Shown: piece after piece, positions 17,616 through 26,170 of the stretch | How the letters are laid out: every line of letters starts with the position of its first letter | Numbering within the stretch: position 1 is the first letter of the stretch | From: JBBQXH01 sp963710975 | GTDB lineage: Bacteria; Actinomycetota; Thermoleophilia; Gaiellales; Gaiellaceae | NCBI GenBank assembly: GCA_963710975.1 | Contig: CAVQCG010000004.1 | Location: 186,001-250,000 of the forward strand | Length of the DNA stretch: 64,000 nt | Direction: 5' to 3' | Translations under genes and position numbers: made by a program | The notes under the pieces: generated by a model | Database searches by the model: none | What the model saw: the letters and a program-made list of their open reading frames with translations, nothing else | Told to the model about the DNA's origin: nothing

Positions 17616-17705
17616 ATGAAAGCGAAGGCGGTACAGTTCGTGCCTGTCGCGACGCGCGTCGGCCTGCGCGCGTGGACAGACGACGACGAGGTGGTGCTCA
17701 GATGA
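17616..17705 (+). CDS. Leader peptide candidate upstream of ilvB (29 residues)
   Basis: A strong ribosome-binding site (AGGAGGAGGTGA, 17597-17608) stands 7 bases before ATG 17616. The peptide has six Val and two Leu among 29 residues and ends in VVLR. Its TGA (17703-17705) overlaps the ilvB ATG (17702-17704). ilvB itself has no better ribosome site, so the leader could couple its translation or sense branched-chain aminoacyl-tRNA, as leader peptides of ilv operons do elsewhere. No classic terminator/antiterminator pair was found. Confidence 0.5.
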   Translation: MKAKAVQFVPVATRVGLRAWTDDDEVVLR

Positions 17706-19427
17706 AGATGCTCGGTTCCGACGCGATCCTCCGCTCGCTCGAGGCGGAAGGAGTCGACGTCTGCTTCGGGATTCCGGGCGGCGCGATTCTTCCCATCTAC
17801 GACGCCTTCGCGCGCGGCAGTACCGTTCGGCACGTGCTCGCACGCCACGAGCAGGGGGCGGGGCACATGGCCGAGGGCTACGCGAGAGCGTCAGGTCGCG
17901 TCGGCGTTGCCATGGCGACTTCGGGCCCGGGCGCGACCAACCTCGTGACGCCGATCGCCGACGCCTGGATGGACTCGACTCCACTCGTGTGCGTGACCGG
18001 ACAGGTCAGGTCGACGCTGATCGGCACGGATGCCTTCCAGGAATGCGACATCACGGGAATCACGATCCCGATCGTCAAGCACTCGTGGCTCGTCCAGTCG
18101 GTCGAGGAGATTCCGGGAGTGATGAAGGCCGCGTTCCACATCGCCCGCACCGGCCGCTGCGGCCCTGTCCTCGTCGACGTGCCGCGTGATATTCAAGAAA
18201 CGGAGATCGACTTCGAGTACCCGGACCACGTCGACCTTCCCGGCTGGAAACCGCCGAAGCGCGGTCATCCCCGCCAGATCCGGGAGGCGGCAGCGCGCAT
18301 CGCGGCAGCCGAGAAGCCCGTGCTCTACGTCGGCGGCGGAACGCTGAACGCCGACGCGTGCGCGGAGCTGAAGGAGCTCGCCGAATCCGCCGGGCTTCCC
18401 GTCATCACCACGCTCATGGGGAAGAGCGCGTTCCCCGAGACCCACGAGCTCTTCTTCGGGTGGCCGGGCATGCACGGCCCCAAGTGGTCGAACTGGGCGA
18501 TGAACAAGGCCGATCTCCTGATCGCGTGTGGGGCGAGATTCGACGACCGGGTGACGGGCAAGCTGACGGCCTTCGCGCCGGGCGCCGCGGTTATCCATCT
18601 GGACATCGACGCGGCCGAGATCGGCAAGCTGCGCCGGGCGGACGTCCCCGTCGTCGGGCCGCTGAAGCAGGTCCTGCGCGATCTCACCTCGCGAGGTGCG
18701 AAAGCTTCAGGACGACGGCAAGGCTCGGCCGCCCGAGGCATGGGTTCGCCAGATCGCGGAATGGCGCGAAGAGTTCCCGCTCCGGTACGGCAAGGGCGGC
18801 GACATGCTGAAGCCGCAGGCGGTGGTCGAGATGCTCCAATCGCTGACCGCGTCGCGTGAGGACGTCATCTGGACGACCGGGGTGGGACAGCATCAGATGT
18901 GGGCGATGCAGTACCTCCTCTGCGACGAGCCGCGAACGTTCATCACCTCCGGCGGTCTTGGCACGATGGGCTACGGACTCCCGGCCGCCGTGGGCGCGAA
19001 GGCCGCGCGTCCGGACGCGACGGTCGTCTGTATCGACGGCGACGGCTGCTTCCAGATGACCTGCCAGGAGCTCGCCACGGCGACGCTCGAGAACCTGCCG
19101 ATCGTGGTCGTGATCGTCAACAACGGCTACCTCGGCATGGTGCAGCAGTGGCAGGACATGTTCTTCGGCGAGCGGCTCTCCCAGGTGCACCTGACCCATC
19201 AGGTGCCGGACTACGCAGGTCTCGCGGAGGCATACGGTGCGGCCGGCTACACCGTGTCCTCGGAGGAGGAGCTCGAGTCCGTCCTCGGCGAGGTTCTCAA
19301 CGCGGGCCGGACCGCGGTGATCGACGCGCGGGTCGATCCGAAGGAGCACTGCTTCCCGATGATCCCCGCGGGTGCGGCCGCACTCGATCTGGTCGAGTAT
19401 CCGGAGGAAGAGACGGTGGAGGCCTAG
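17702..19427 (+). CDS. ilvB: Acetolactate synthase large subunit, one frameshift
   Basis: Thiamine-diphosphate enzyme that makes acetolactate or acetohydroxybutyrate, the first common step of valine, leucine and isoleucine synthesis. The N-terminal half has FGIPGGAILPIYD and the catalytic Glu in ARHEQGAGHMAEGYARASGR. The C-terminal half has GLGTMGYGLPAA and the ThDP motif GDGCFQMTCQEL...NNGYLGMVQQW. The frame changes near 18690-18695: removing one G from GAGGTGCG reads SRVRKLQDDG and joins the halves. The rest of the region is clean, so either a local sequencing error or a recent mutation. Confidence 0.88.
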
Positions 19428-19511
19428 ATGATTGATCGAAAATTGATTCGGAAACCGTGGCACCGCCGGATGACGTCTGAGACACATCGCATGAGTCGCC
19501 GCTCGTTCTCC

Positions 19512-19641
19512 CCCATAGCGCTGCTATGGGCTCGGAACGATCACCGGCTCATGCTCGGTCGCAGCCGCCCTGGTGCGTCGGCCGGACAGGCCGACGCGGT
19601 TTCGCCGCGATATCGGCCGGGCTTCGCCCGGCAACGATTCG
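19512..19641. repeat. Cluster of three palindromic elements between ilvB and ilvN
   Basis: Three perfect hairpins lie in the 248-base gap: CCCATAGC/GCTATGGG (19512-19530, 3-base loop), GCGTCGGCC/GGCCGACGC (19575-19597, 5-base loop) and GCCGGGC/GCCCGGC (19616-19632, 3-base loop). The third sits inside a minus-strand copy (19609-19641) of a repeat also found at 33.1-33.3 kb. The gap otherwise holds no credible gene. The hairpins could modulate the ilvB to ilvN ratio or protect mRNA ends. Confidence 0.75.
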
Positions 19642-19675
19642 CGGCACGGCACCACACTTTCCGATCAACCATCTG

Positions 19676-20194
19676 ATGGCGATCCACACGATCTCGGTCC
19701 TCGTCGAGAACAAGCCCGCGGCGCTCATGCGCATCACCTCCATGTTCGCGCGGCGGGGCTTCAACATCGAGAGCCTGGCCGTCGGCCCGACCGAGCGCCA
19801 CGACGTGTCTCGGATCACGATGCGCGTGAACTGCGACCAGACGACGATCGAGCAGATCGAGAAGCAGATGCACAAGCTCGTCAACGTCCTCCGTGTCCAG
19901 GAGCTCGAGCCGGACGAGGCCGTCGAGCGCGAGCTGCTCCTGATCAAGGTTGCTGCTCCGCCCGACCGCCGTGCCGAGCTGATGGCACTCGGAGACGTCT
20001 TCCATGCGCGTGTCATCGATCTCGGCCCGGAGGCCCTCGTGTTCGAGGTCGTCGGCTCTGCCGAGGAGCTCGAGTCGTTCGAGGAGCTCGTCCGGCCTCA
20101 CGGCATCAAGGAGCTCGTCCGGACCGGCAGGATCGGGCTCATGCGCGCCTCGGCGCGGCGGGAAGACCGCCGCCGACTCGCCGTCCTACGGTAG
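19676..20194 (+). CDS. ilvN: Acetolactate synthase regulatory (small) subunit
   Basis: Binds valine through an ACT domain and activates or inhibits IlvB. The 172-residue protein starts HTISVLVENKPAALMRITSM, the ACT core, and has ARRGFNIESLAVGPTE and ELLLIKVAAPPDRRAEL of the C-terminal domain. The C-terminus is an Arg-rich extension. ATG 19676 has no clear ribosome-binding site. It is unusually far from ilvB because of the palindromic repeats between them. Confidence 0.92.
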   Translation: MAIHTISVLVENKPAALMRITSMFARRGFNIESLAVGPTERHDVSRITMRVNCDQTTIEQIEKQMHKLVNVLRVQELEPDEAVERELLLIKVAAPPDRRAELMALGDVFHARVIDLGPEALVFEVVGSAEELESFEELVRPHGIKELVRTGRIGLMRASARREDRRRLAVLR

Positions 20195-20228
20195 AACTCC
20201 CCCGCCACACGACAACGAAAGGACTCAG

Positions 20229-21209
20229 ATGGCGACCATCCTCCGCGACGGCGACGTCGGCCTGCTCTCGGGCAAGGTTGCGGTGATCGGCTACGGCAGC
20301 CAGGGTCACGCCCATGCCCTCAACCTCAAAGACTCCGGCGTTCACGTGGTCGTCGGCCTTCGCGACGGGAGCTCCTCGCGGGAGGCTGCGGAGGAGGCCG
20401 GTCTCGAGGTCGCCTCGATCGCGGATGCCGTGAAGGGGGCACAGCTGGTCGCCATGCTCCTCCCCGACCAGGTGCAGCCGAAGGTCTTCGACGACGACGT
20501 CGCTCCGAACTTCGAGCCCGACGCCGCGTTGCTCTTCGCGCACGGCTTCAACATCCTTTACGGGCGCGTCAAGCCAGGCGAGGCGAACGATGTCATCATG
20601 GTCGCCCCGAAGGGGCCCGGGCACATCGTCAGACGGCTCTACACCCAGGGCCTCGGGACGCCGGCGCTGATCGCGGTCGAGCAGGATGCGAGCGGGAGGG
20701 CGCGCGAGATCGCGCTCGCGTACGGCGTCGCGATCGGCTCGGGCCGGGCCGGCATGCTCGAGACGACGTTCAAGGAGGAGACCGAGACGGATCTCTTCGG
20801 CGAGCAGTCGGTTCTCTGCGGCGGCGTGAGCGAGCTGATCAAGGCCGGGTTCCAGACGCTCGTCGACGCGGGCTACCAGCCGGAAATCGCCTACTACGAG
20901 TGTCTCCACGAGCTGAAGCTCATCGTCGACCTGATCTGGGAAGGCGGCCTCTCGTACATGCGCTACTCGATCTCCGACACCGCCGAGTACGGCGACTACG
21001 CCCGTGGCCCGGTGGTCATCGACGATCACGTACGCGAGCAGATGCAGAAGGTCCTCGTCAACATCCAGAGCGGCCAGTTCGCGAAGGAGTGGATTGCCGA
21101 GATGGAGGAGGGCGAGGCGAACCTGAAGCGCGTGCGCGAGGAGCAGCAGAACCTTCCTATCGAAGAGGTCGGCAAGGAGCTTCGCGCGCTGATGGCGAAG
21201 CCCGAGTAG
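20229..21209 (+). CDS. ilvC: Ketol-acid reductoisomerase, class I
   Basis: NADPH- and Mg-dependent isomerisation and reduction of acetolactate, the second branched-chain step. The 326-residue protein has GYGSQGHAHALNLKDSG (nucleotide fold), VIMVAPKGPGHIVRR, the metal-binding DLFGEQSVLCGG, and ECLHELKLIVDLIWEGG plus SDTAEYGDY of the helical domain. AAAGGA at about 20218-20223 precedes the ATG. The length is that of short class I enzymes. Confidence 0.95.
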   Translation: MATILRDGDVGLLSGKVAVIGYGSQGHAHALNLKDSGVHVVVGLRDGSSSREAAEEAGLEVASIADAVKGAQLVAMLLPDQVQPKVFDDDVAPNFEPDAALLFAHGFNILYGRVKPGEANDVIMVAPKGPGHIVRRLYTQGLGTPALIAVEQDASGRAREIALAYGVAIGSGRAGMLETTFKEETETDLFGEQSVLCGGVSELIKAGFQTLVDAGYQPEIAYYECLHELKLIVDLIWEGGLSYMRYSISDTAEYGDYARGPVVIDDHVREQMQKVLVNIQSGQFAKEWIAEMEEGEANLKRVREEQQNLPIEEVGKELRALMAKPE

Positions 21210-21224
21210 CCGGGGCGGCTCGGT

Positions 21225-22517
21225 ATGGCCTCCGTCGACGTTCCGGTCGCGCTTCTCGGCTACGGGACGGTCGGCGCGGCGGTCAACCGGCTCCTGGCGG
21301 AGAACGCTGGCGACATCGAACGGGCGACCGGCCACAGACTGCGTGTCGTGCGCGCGCTCGTTCGTGACACGGACAAGCAGCGCGGCTTCGAGGCGCCGCC
21401 GGGAGTCCTTACGACCGACTTCGCGTCGATCCGCGACGATCCGGAGATCACCCTCTGCGCGGAGGTGATGGGCGGCATCGAGCCGGCGAGAGGGTACGTG
21501 CTCGAGCTGCTCGCGGCCGGGAAGCCGGTCGTGACCGCAAACAAGCAGCTCATCGCACAGCGGAGCGCGGAATTGTTCCCCGCGGCTTCGGCGGCCGGCG
21601 TGCAGCTCCGCTTCGAGGCGTCCGTCTGTGCTGCGATACCGGTCATCAAGGTGCTCCGTGAGGCGCTCGTCGTCTCGAATGTCCATCGGGTGCTCGGAAT
21701 CGTGAACGGGACGACGAACTACATCCTCACGAAGATGGAGGCCGGTGCCACCTACGCGGACGCGCTCGGGGAGGCACAACGACTCGGGTTTGCCGAGGCG
21801 GACCCCACCGAGGACGTCTCCGGCGCGGACGCAGCGGCCAAGATGGCGATTCTCGCGACGATCGCATTCGGCTCGCGTGTCACGCTGAAGGACGTCGCGT
21901 ACGAGGGAATCGAGGGGATCGTCCCGGGACACATCCGTGCAGCCGACGAGATGGGCATGGTCGTGCGCCTCGTGGGAGCGGCCTCGCTCGTGGCCGGTGC
22001 GGTCGACGTTCGCGTCTGGCCGACGCTTGTCGACCGGCACCATCCGCTTGCTGCGATCGAAGGCGCGTTCAACGCAGTGATGCTCGAGGGCGATGCAATT
22101 CGCGAGATCACGCTGGAAGGGCCGGGTGCAGGTGGCATCGAGACGGCGTCGGCGGTCGTCGCCGACATGGTCTCGATCGTCGGGACGACGGGCACCGGCT
22201 TCCTGCAGGACGACGCGGCCTGGCGGACGCTCCCGAAGCTCGAGCCGGGCGAGCTCCGTTCGCCGTTCTACGTCCGAATCGAGGTGGACGACCGTGCCGG
22301 TGTGCTCGCGCACGTGGCAGAGCGGCTCGCGGCGCACGACGTCTCTGTCGCCCAACTCGTGCAGCACCAGACGGGCGAGGGCGCGGCGCTCCACATCGTC
22401 ACCCACGAAGCGCCGAGTGGCGCCGTCGAGCGGGCGCTCGCCGACATCGCGTCGCTACCCGAGGCGCACGGCTCTCCGACGCGCCTGGCGGTGATCTCCG
22501 ACCGGGGAGTCTCGTGA
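21225..22517 (+). CDS. hom: Homoserine dehydrogenase
   Basis: Reduces aspartate semialdehyde to homoserine, the branch point to threonine and methionine. The 430-residue protein has LLGYGTVGAAV (NAD fold), VTANKQLIAQ, the family signature GIVNGTTNYILTKM and FAEADPTEDVSGADAA. A C-terminal ACT domain (about 350-430, FYVRIEVDDRAGVLAHVAE) suggests feedback control by threonine. It starts 15 bases after ilvC and overlaps thrC by four bases. Confidence 0.94.
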   Translation: MASVDVPVALLGYGTVGAAVNRLLAENAGDIERATGHRLRVVRALVRDTDKQRGFEAPPGVLTTDFASIRDDPEITLCAEVMGGIEPARGYVLELLAAGKPVVTANKQLIAQRSAELFPAASAAGVQLRFEASVCAAIPVIKVLREALVVSNVHRVLGIVNGTTNYILTKMEAGATYADALGEAQRLGFAEADPTEDVSGADAAAKMAILATIAFGSRVTLKDVAYEGIEGIVPGHIRAADEMGMVVRLVGAASLVAGAVDVRVWPTLVDRHHPLAAIEGAFNAVMLEGDAIREITLEGPGAGGIETASAVVADMVSIVGTTGTGFLQDDAAWRTLPKLEPGELRSPFYVRIEVDDRAGVLAHVAERLAAHDVSVAQLVQHQTGEGAALHIVTHEAPSGAVERALADIASLPEAHGSPTRLAVISDRGVS

Positions 22518-23494
22518 AGGGTGTTGTAGACCGGTACCAGGAGCGCCTGCCGCTACAGGCGGGAACACCGATCGTCTCGCTCGGCGAGGGGTCGACTCCA
22601 CTCATCCCGGCGCTGCGGATCTCCGAGCGGCTCGGGGTCGAGATCTGGCTGAAGCTCGAAAGCCAGAACCCCACCGGCAGCTTCAAGGACCGGGGTATGA
22701 CCGTTGCAGTCTCGAAGGCCGTCGCCGACGGCGCGCGGGCGGTGATCTGCGCCTCGACCGGGAACACCGCCGCCTCGGCGGCCGCCTACGCAGCGCGCGC
22801 AGGGCTGGCGGCCGTGATCTTGCAACCTGCCGGTGCGGTTGCCCTTGGAAAGCTTGCCCAAGCCCGTGCGGTCGGGGCGCGCGTGCTCGAGGTGCGGGGT
22901 AGCTTCGATCAGGCGCTGACGGCTGCCCGCGAGCTCGGCGACCGCGGGACGCACGTCCTCGTGAACTCGGTGAATCCCTATCGGGTGGAGGGCCAGAAGA
23001 CGGCGGCGTTCGAGATCGCGGAAGAGCTCGGCTCTCCGCCCGATCTCCTCTGCTTGCCCTACGGGGGCGGCGGAAACACGCGGGCCTACGCCAAGGGGTT
23101 CGAGGAGTGGGGTGGGGTGATGCCACGGATCGTGGCCGGTGAGGCCGCGGTGAGAGAAACCACGCTCGCCAGCGCGATCCGCATCGCGGAGCCGGTGCAC
23201 CAGAACGAGGCCGAGACGGCAGTCGCGCGGTCGGGCGGCGCGATCGTATCCCTCTCGGACGACGCGATTCTGGCCGCATGGCGAGAGCTCGCCGAGCGGG
23301 AGGGCATCTTCTGCGAGCCGTCCTCTGCGGCGAGCATCGCAGCGCTCGATCAGTTCGCACCCGACGCAGGGCTTCGTGTCGTCTGCGTGATCACCGGACA
23401 CGGGCTCAAGGATCCTGCGGCCGTCGAGCGCGCCACGAGCCCTCCCGCGACCGTCGACCCCGACCCCGACGCGATCGCCGCGGCCGCCCGGTGA
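22514..23494 (+). CDS. thrC: Threonine synthase
   Basis: PLP enzyme that converts O-phosphohomoserine to threonine. The 326-residue protein has the PLP-lysine motif NPTGSFKDRGM at about residue 52-62, CASTGNTAAS phosphate-binding loop and PYGGGGNTRAY. GTG 22514 overlaps the hom stop (GTGA). The next gene, thrB, overlaps its stop in the same way, giving the order hom-thrC-thrB common in Actinobacteria. Confidence 0.92.
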   Translation: MKGVVDRYQERLPLQAGTPIVSLGEGSTPLIPALRISERLGVEIWLKLESQNPTGSFKDRGMTVAVSKAVADGARAVICASTGNTAASAAAYAARAGLAAVILQPAGAVALGKLAQARAVGARVLEVRGSFDQALTAARELGDRGTHVLVNSVNPYRVEGQKTAAFEIAEELGSPPDLLCLPYGGGGNTRAYAKGFEEWGGVMPRIVAGEAAVRETTLASAIRIAEPVHQNEAETAVARSGGAIVSLSDDAILAAWRELAEREGIFCEPSSAASIAALDQFAPDAGLRVVCVITGHGLKDPAAVERATSPPATVDPDPDAIAAAAR

Positions 23495-24417
23495 AGCTGC
23501 CAGTCCGGGTTCGCGCACCAGCTACGACCGCCAACATCGGCCCCGGCTTCGACTGTGTCGGGGCCGCGCTCGACCTGTGGAACGAGCTCGAGGTCGTCGA
23601 GGGTGAAGGAGTCGAGATCCTCGGAGAGGGAGCTACCGAGCTACCTGCCGATGAGTCGCACCTCGGCGTCCGCGCGTTCGGGCTGCTCGCGCCCGTCGAG
23701 GGGAAGCGCTTCGTCTTCACGAACCGGATTCCGCTGAATGGTGGTCTCGGGTCGAGCGGAGCGACGATCGCCCTCGGGCTCGTCGCAGCGACCCGTGCGC
23801 TCGGGCAGGATCTCGGGGCGGCTCCTCTTCTCGAACGTGGACTCGAGCTCGAGGGCCACGCCGACAACCTTGCGCCTGCACTGGCCGGCGGCGTCTGCCT
23901 TGCCTGGGCGGCGGGGGGGCGTACCCGATTCGTTCGCGTGAACGGAACGATGCCGCTCACCGCGATCGCCGTCGTTCCCGATGCCCGCGTGGACACGGGG
24001 GCGGCGCGGGCGGCTCTTCCCGCCACGATCTCACACACCGATGCGGCGTTCACGGTGTCCCGCGCAGCCCTTCTCGGGGCGGCGCTCGCGACCGCCTCCG
24101 AGGATCTTCTCCGGGAAGCGCTCGACGACCGGTTGCACCAGCCCTACCGCGGGCCGCTGTCACCGGTCTTCGAGCCGATCCGAACGGACCTGCCTCGAGG
24201 AGCCGTTGGCGTCACCATCTCGGGCTCCGGGCCGACCGTGATCGTGTGGGCACGGCCCGCGGTGAGCCGAGAATGCGCGCTCGAGCTGCAGCGGCGGTTT
24301 CCGGAGGCCCGGATCAGCCCGCTCGCCGTATCACCAGACGGTGCGTGCTCTAGCCGGAGGAGAGGTGCGCGCCGGGGTGGCGGCGCAAGTAGTCGGCGAC
24401 CGCCAACCTCAGGCTGA
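23491..24417 (+). CDS. thrB: Homoserine kinase
   Basis: GHMP kinase that phosphorylates homoserine. Motifs: APATTANIGPGFDCVGAALD at the N-terminus, the ATP loop PLNGGLGSSGATIALGL and the C-terminal VTISGSGPTVIVW. GTG 23491 overlaps the thrC stop. The last ~22 codons (SSRRRGARRGGG...) are antisense to the end of the convergent SulP gene and look like readthrough; a normal end would fall near 24350. Confidence 0.92.
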   Translation: MKLPVRVRAPATTANIGPGFDCVGAALDLWNELEVVEGEGVEILGEGATELPADESHLGVRAFGLLAPVEGKRFVFTNRIPLNGGLGSSGATIALGLVAATRALGQDLGAAPLLERGLELEGHADNLAPALAGGVCLAWAAGGRTRFVRVNGTMPLTAIAVVPDARVDTGAARAALPATISHTDAAFTVSRAALLGAALATASEDLLREALDDRLHQPYRGPLSPVFEPIRTDLPRGAVGVTISGSGPTVIVWARPAVSRECALELQRRFPEARISPLAVSPDGACSSRRRGARRGGGASSRRPPTSG

Positions 24418-26170
24418 GATGAATCCGCTGCGCGCCGACGGCGTCCTCGACGCCGGCGCGCTGCAGAATGACCCTGAGCGACTTCTTGACCCGGGCAAAC
24501 GACAGTTGAACGCCCTTCTCGCGCATTTCCACGACGAGCTCGTTCAGCATGTCGGTCGCCGTCGTGTCGGCATAGCTCATCGCGCTCGCGTCGACGATGA
24601 CCTCGCTCACGGGAGGATCCCCTGACTTGACCAGCTTGCGGATCCGCTCGCGGAACCCGTCGGCATTGGCGAAGAAGAGATCGGTATCGAAACGGAAGAT
24701 CACGAGCCCGGGATAGGTCTCGTACTCCGGGTTGTCTTCGACGTTACGGAAGAGGTGCGCGTCGTCGGTCTCGCTGTCGCCAGGCACCCGCCCGAGGACG
24801 GCGCTGGTAGGACGGTATGCGCGAACGACGAGCGCGAGCAGCGATGCAATCACCGCGGTGAGCAGTCCCGCGAGGATGCCGAACAGGAGAACCCCGACGA
24901 GGCAGAGCATCGCGAGCCCGAAGTCGCGCAGGTCGAGGTGTGCGAGGCGCCGCAGCTCGCGAATGTCGATGAGCCCGACCATGGCGACGATCACGAGCGC
25001 GGCGAGGACGGCGTTCGGGAGGTCGTGGAACAGGGGGGCGAGGACGAAGAGCGTCGCGAGCATCATGATGGCGCCGACGAGCCCGGAGAGCTGCGTCTTC
25101 ACCCCCGCCGATTCGGCAACGGCCGAGCGCGAGAGGCTGCCGTCGACGACGAAGCCCTGTGAGATTCCGGCACCGAGGTTGGCCGCCCCCAGCGCGACGA
25201 GCTCCTTGTTGGCGTCGACGTCGTAGCCCTCCTTCCGGGCGAAGAAGCGTGCGCCGCCAACCGATTCGGCAAACGCGAGGATGGCGAGTCCCGCCGCGCC
25301 GGGCAGAAGATCGAGGATCTGGGCGAGCCCGACGCCCGGCAGCTCGAACGATGGCAGGCCACGCGGCACATCGCCGACGATCGAGACGCCGTGTGCCTGG
25401 AGGTCGAACGCTGCAGACACGCCGATACCGGCGACGAGCACGACGAGACCCGCCGGGACCTTCGGCAGGAAGATACGCAGCACCACCAGGATCACGATCG
25501 CCGCGGCACCGACCACGAAGGTCGCGAGGCTCGCATCGTCGAGCTCGCTCGCGAGGCGCCAGGTGTCCTCGAAGAAGTTGCCGTCCTCGGTCGCGACGCC
25601 GAACAGCTTCGGTGCCTGCGACATGGCCACGGTCAACGCGAGCCCGGTGATGAAGCCGGTGAGGACGGGTCTCGCGAAGAACTCGGCCAGGAACCCGAGT
25701 CGCCCGAGCCCTGCCGCGAGCAGCATCCCGCCGGCGAGGAGAGCGGCTGCGGCCGTGAGAGCGATGAATGCAGCGGCGTCGCCGCCGGCGAGCGGAGCCA
25801 CGGTCACTGCGGACAGCGCCGCGACCGCCGAGCTGGGGCCGACGTTGAGCTCTCGAGATGTCCCGAAGATCCCGTAGAGGAACAGCGCTGCGAGGGCGGC
25901 ATAGAGTCCGGCCTGCGCCGGGACGCCGGCGAGGGACGCGTAGGCGAGCGCCTGCGGGACAAGGATCGCCCAGACCGCGAGCGCGGCGAGAAGGTCAGGG
26001 CGGAGCCAGCGCTTCTGGTACGACGGAGCCCACTGGACGATGGGGATCGCACGCGCAACCTGACCGGCTTTCTCCCTGATTTCGCCGAGGGTGCTGCGCG
26101 GCGCTTCGTGGTTACCGTCTGGTGAAGTCACGACGGGCAGTTGATCAGACTCGCGACTCCTCGGCGCCAC
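24350..26170 (-). CDS. SulP-family anion transporter with STAS domain
   Basis: SLC26/SulP proteins carry sulfate, bicarbonate or other anions. The 606-residue protein has a membrane part (about 45-450) with WAILVPQALAYASLAGVPAQ, the first-helix signature, and NVGPSSAVAALSA, then a cytoplasmic STAS domain with EVIVDASAMSYADTTATDML. The substrate cannot be told from sequence. GTG 26170 overlaps the upstream AI-2E gene by 26 bases; a second GTG 13 codons on is possible. Its 3' end overlaps thrB by 68 bases. Confidence 0.88.
   Translation of the reverse strand: MAPRSRESDQLPVVTSPDGNHEAPRSTLGEIREKAGQVARAIPIVQWAPSYQKRWLRPDLLAALAVWAILVPQALAYASLAGVPAQAGLYAALAALFLYGIFGTSRELNVGPSSAVAALSAVTVAPLAGGDAAAFIALTAAAALLAGGMLLAAGLGRLGFLAEFFARPVLTGFITGLALTVAMSQAPKLFGVATEDGNFFEDTWRLASELDDASLATFVVGAAAIVILVVLRIFLPKVPAGLVVLVAGIGVSAAFDLQAHGVSIVGDVPRGLPSFELPGVGLAQILDLLPGAAGLAILAFAESVGGARFFARKEGYDVDANKELVALGAANLGAGISQGFVVDGSLSRSAVAESAGVKTQLSGLVGAIMMLATLFVLAPLFHDLPNAVLAALVIVAMVGLIDIRELRRLAHLDLRDFGLAMLCLVGVLLFGILAGLLTAVIASLLALVVRAYRPTSAVLGRVPGDSETDDAHLFRNVEDNPEYETYPGLVIFRFDTDLFFANADGFRERIRKLVKSGDPPVSEVIVDASAMSYADTTATDMLNELVVEMREKGVQLSFARVKKSLRVILQRAGVEDAVGAQRIHLSLRLAVADYLRRHPGAHLSSG

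Noticed and set aside
17501..17616. Classic transcription attenuator before ilvB
   Set aside because: Only a 5-bp GCGGC/GCCGC hairpin (17520-17536) is present, with no U-run and no competing antiterminator.
17506..17619. 37-codon ORF just before the ilvB leader peptide
   Set aside because: No ribosome site of its own beyond GGGGG, Pro/Arg-rich, overlaps the stronger site of the 29-residue ORF; less credible than its neighbour.
19428..19676. 82-codon frame directly after ilvB
   Set aside because: Runs through three palindromes, has no ribosome site, and its composition is that of the repeats.
20139..22406. 755-codon minus-strand open frame
   Set aside because: Antisense to ilvC and hom, which have full family motifs.
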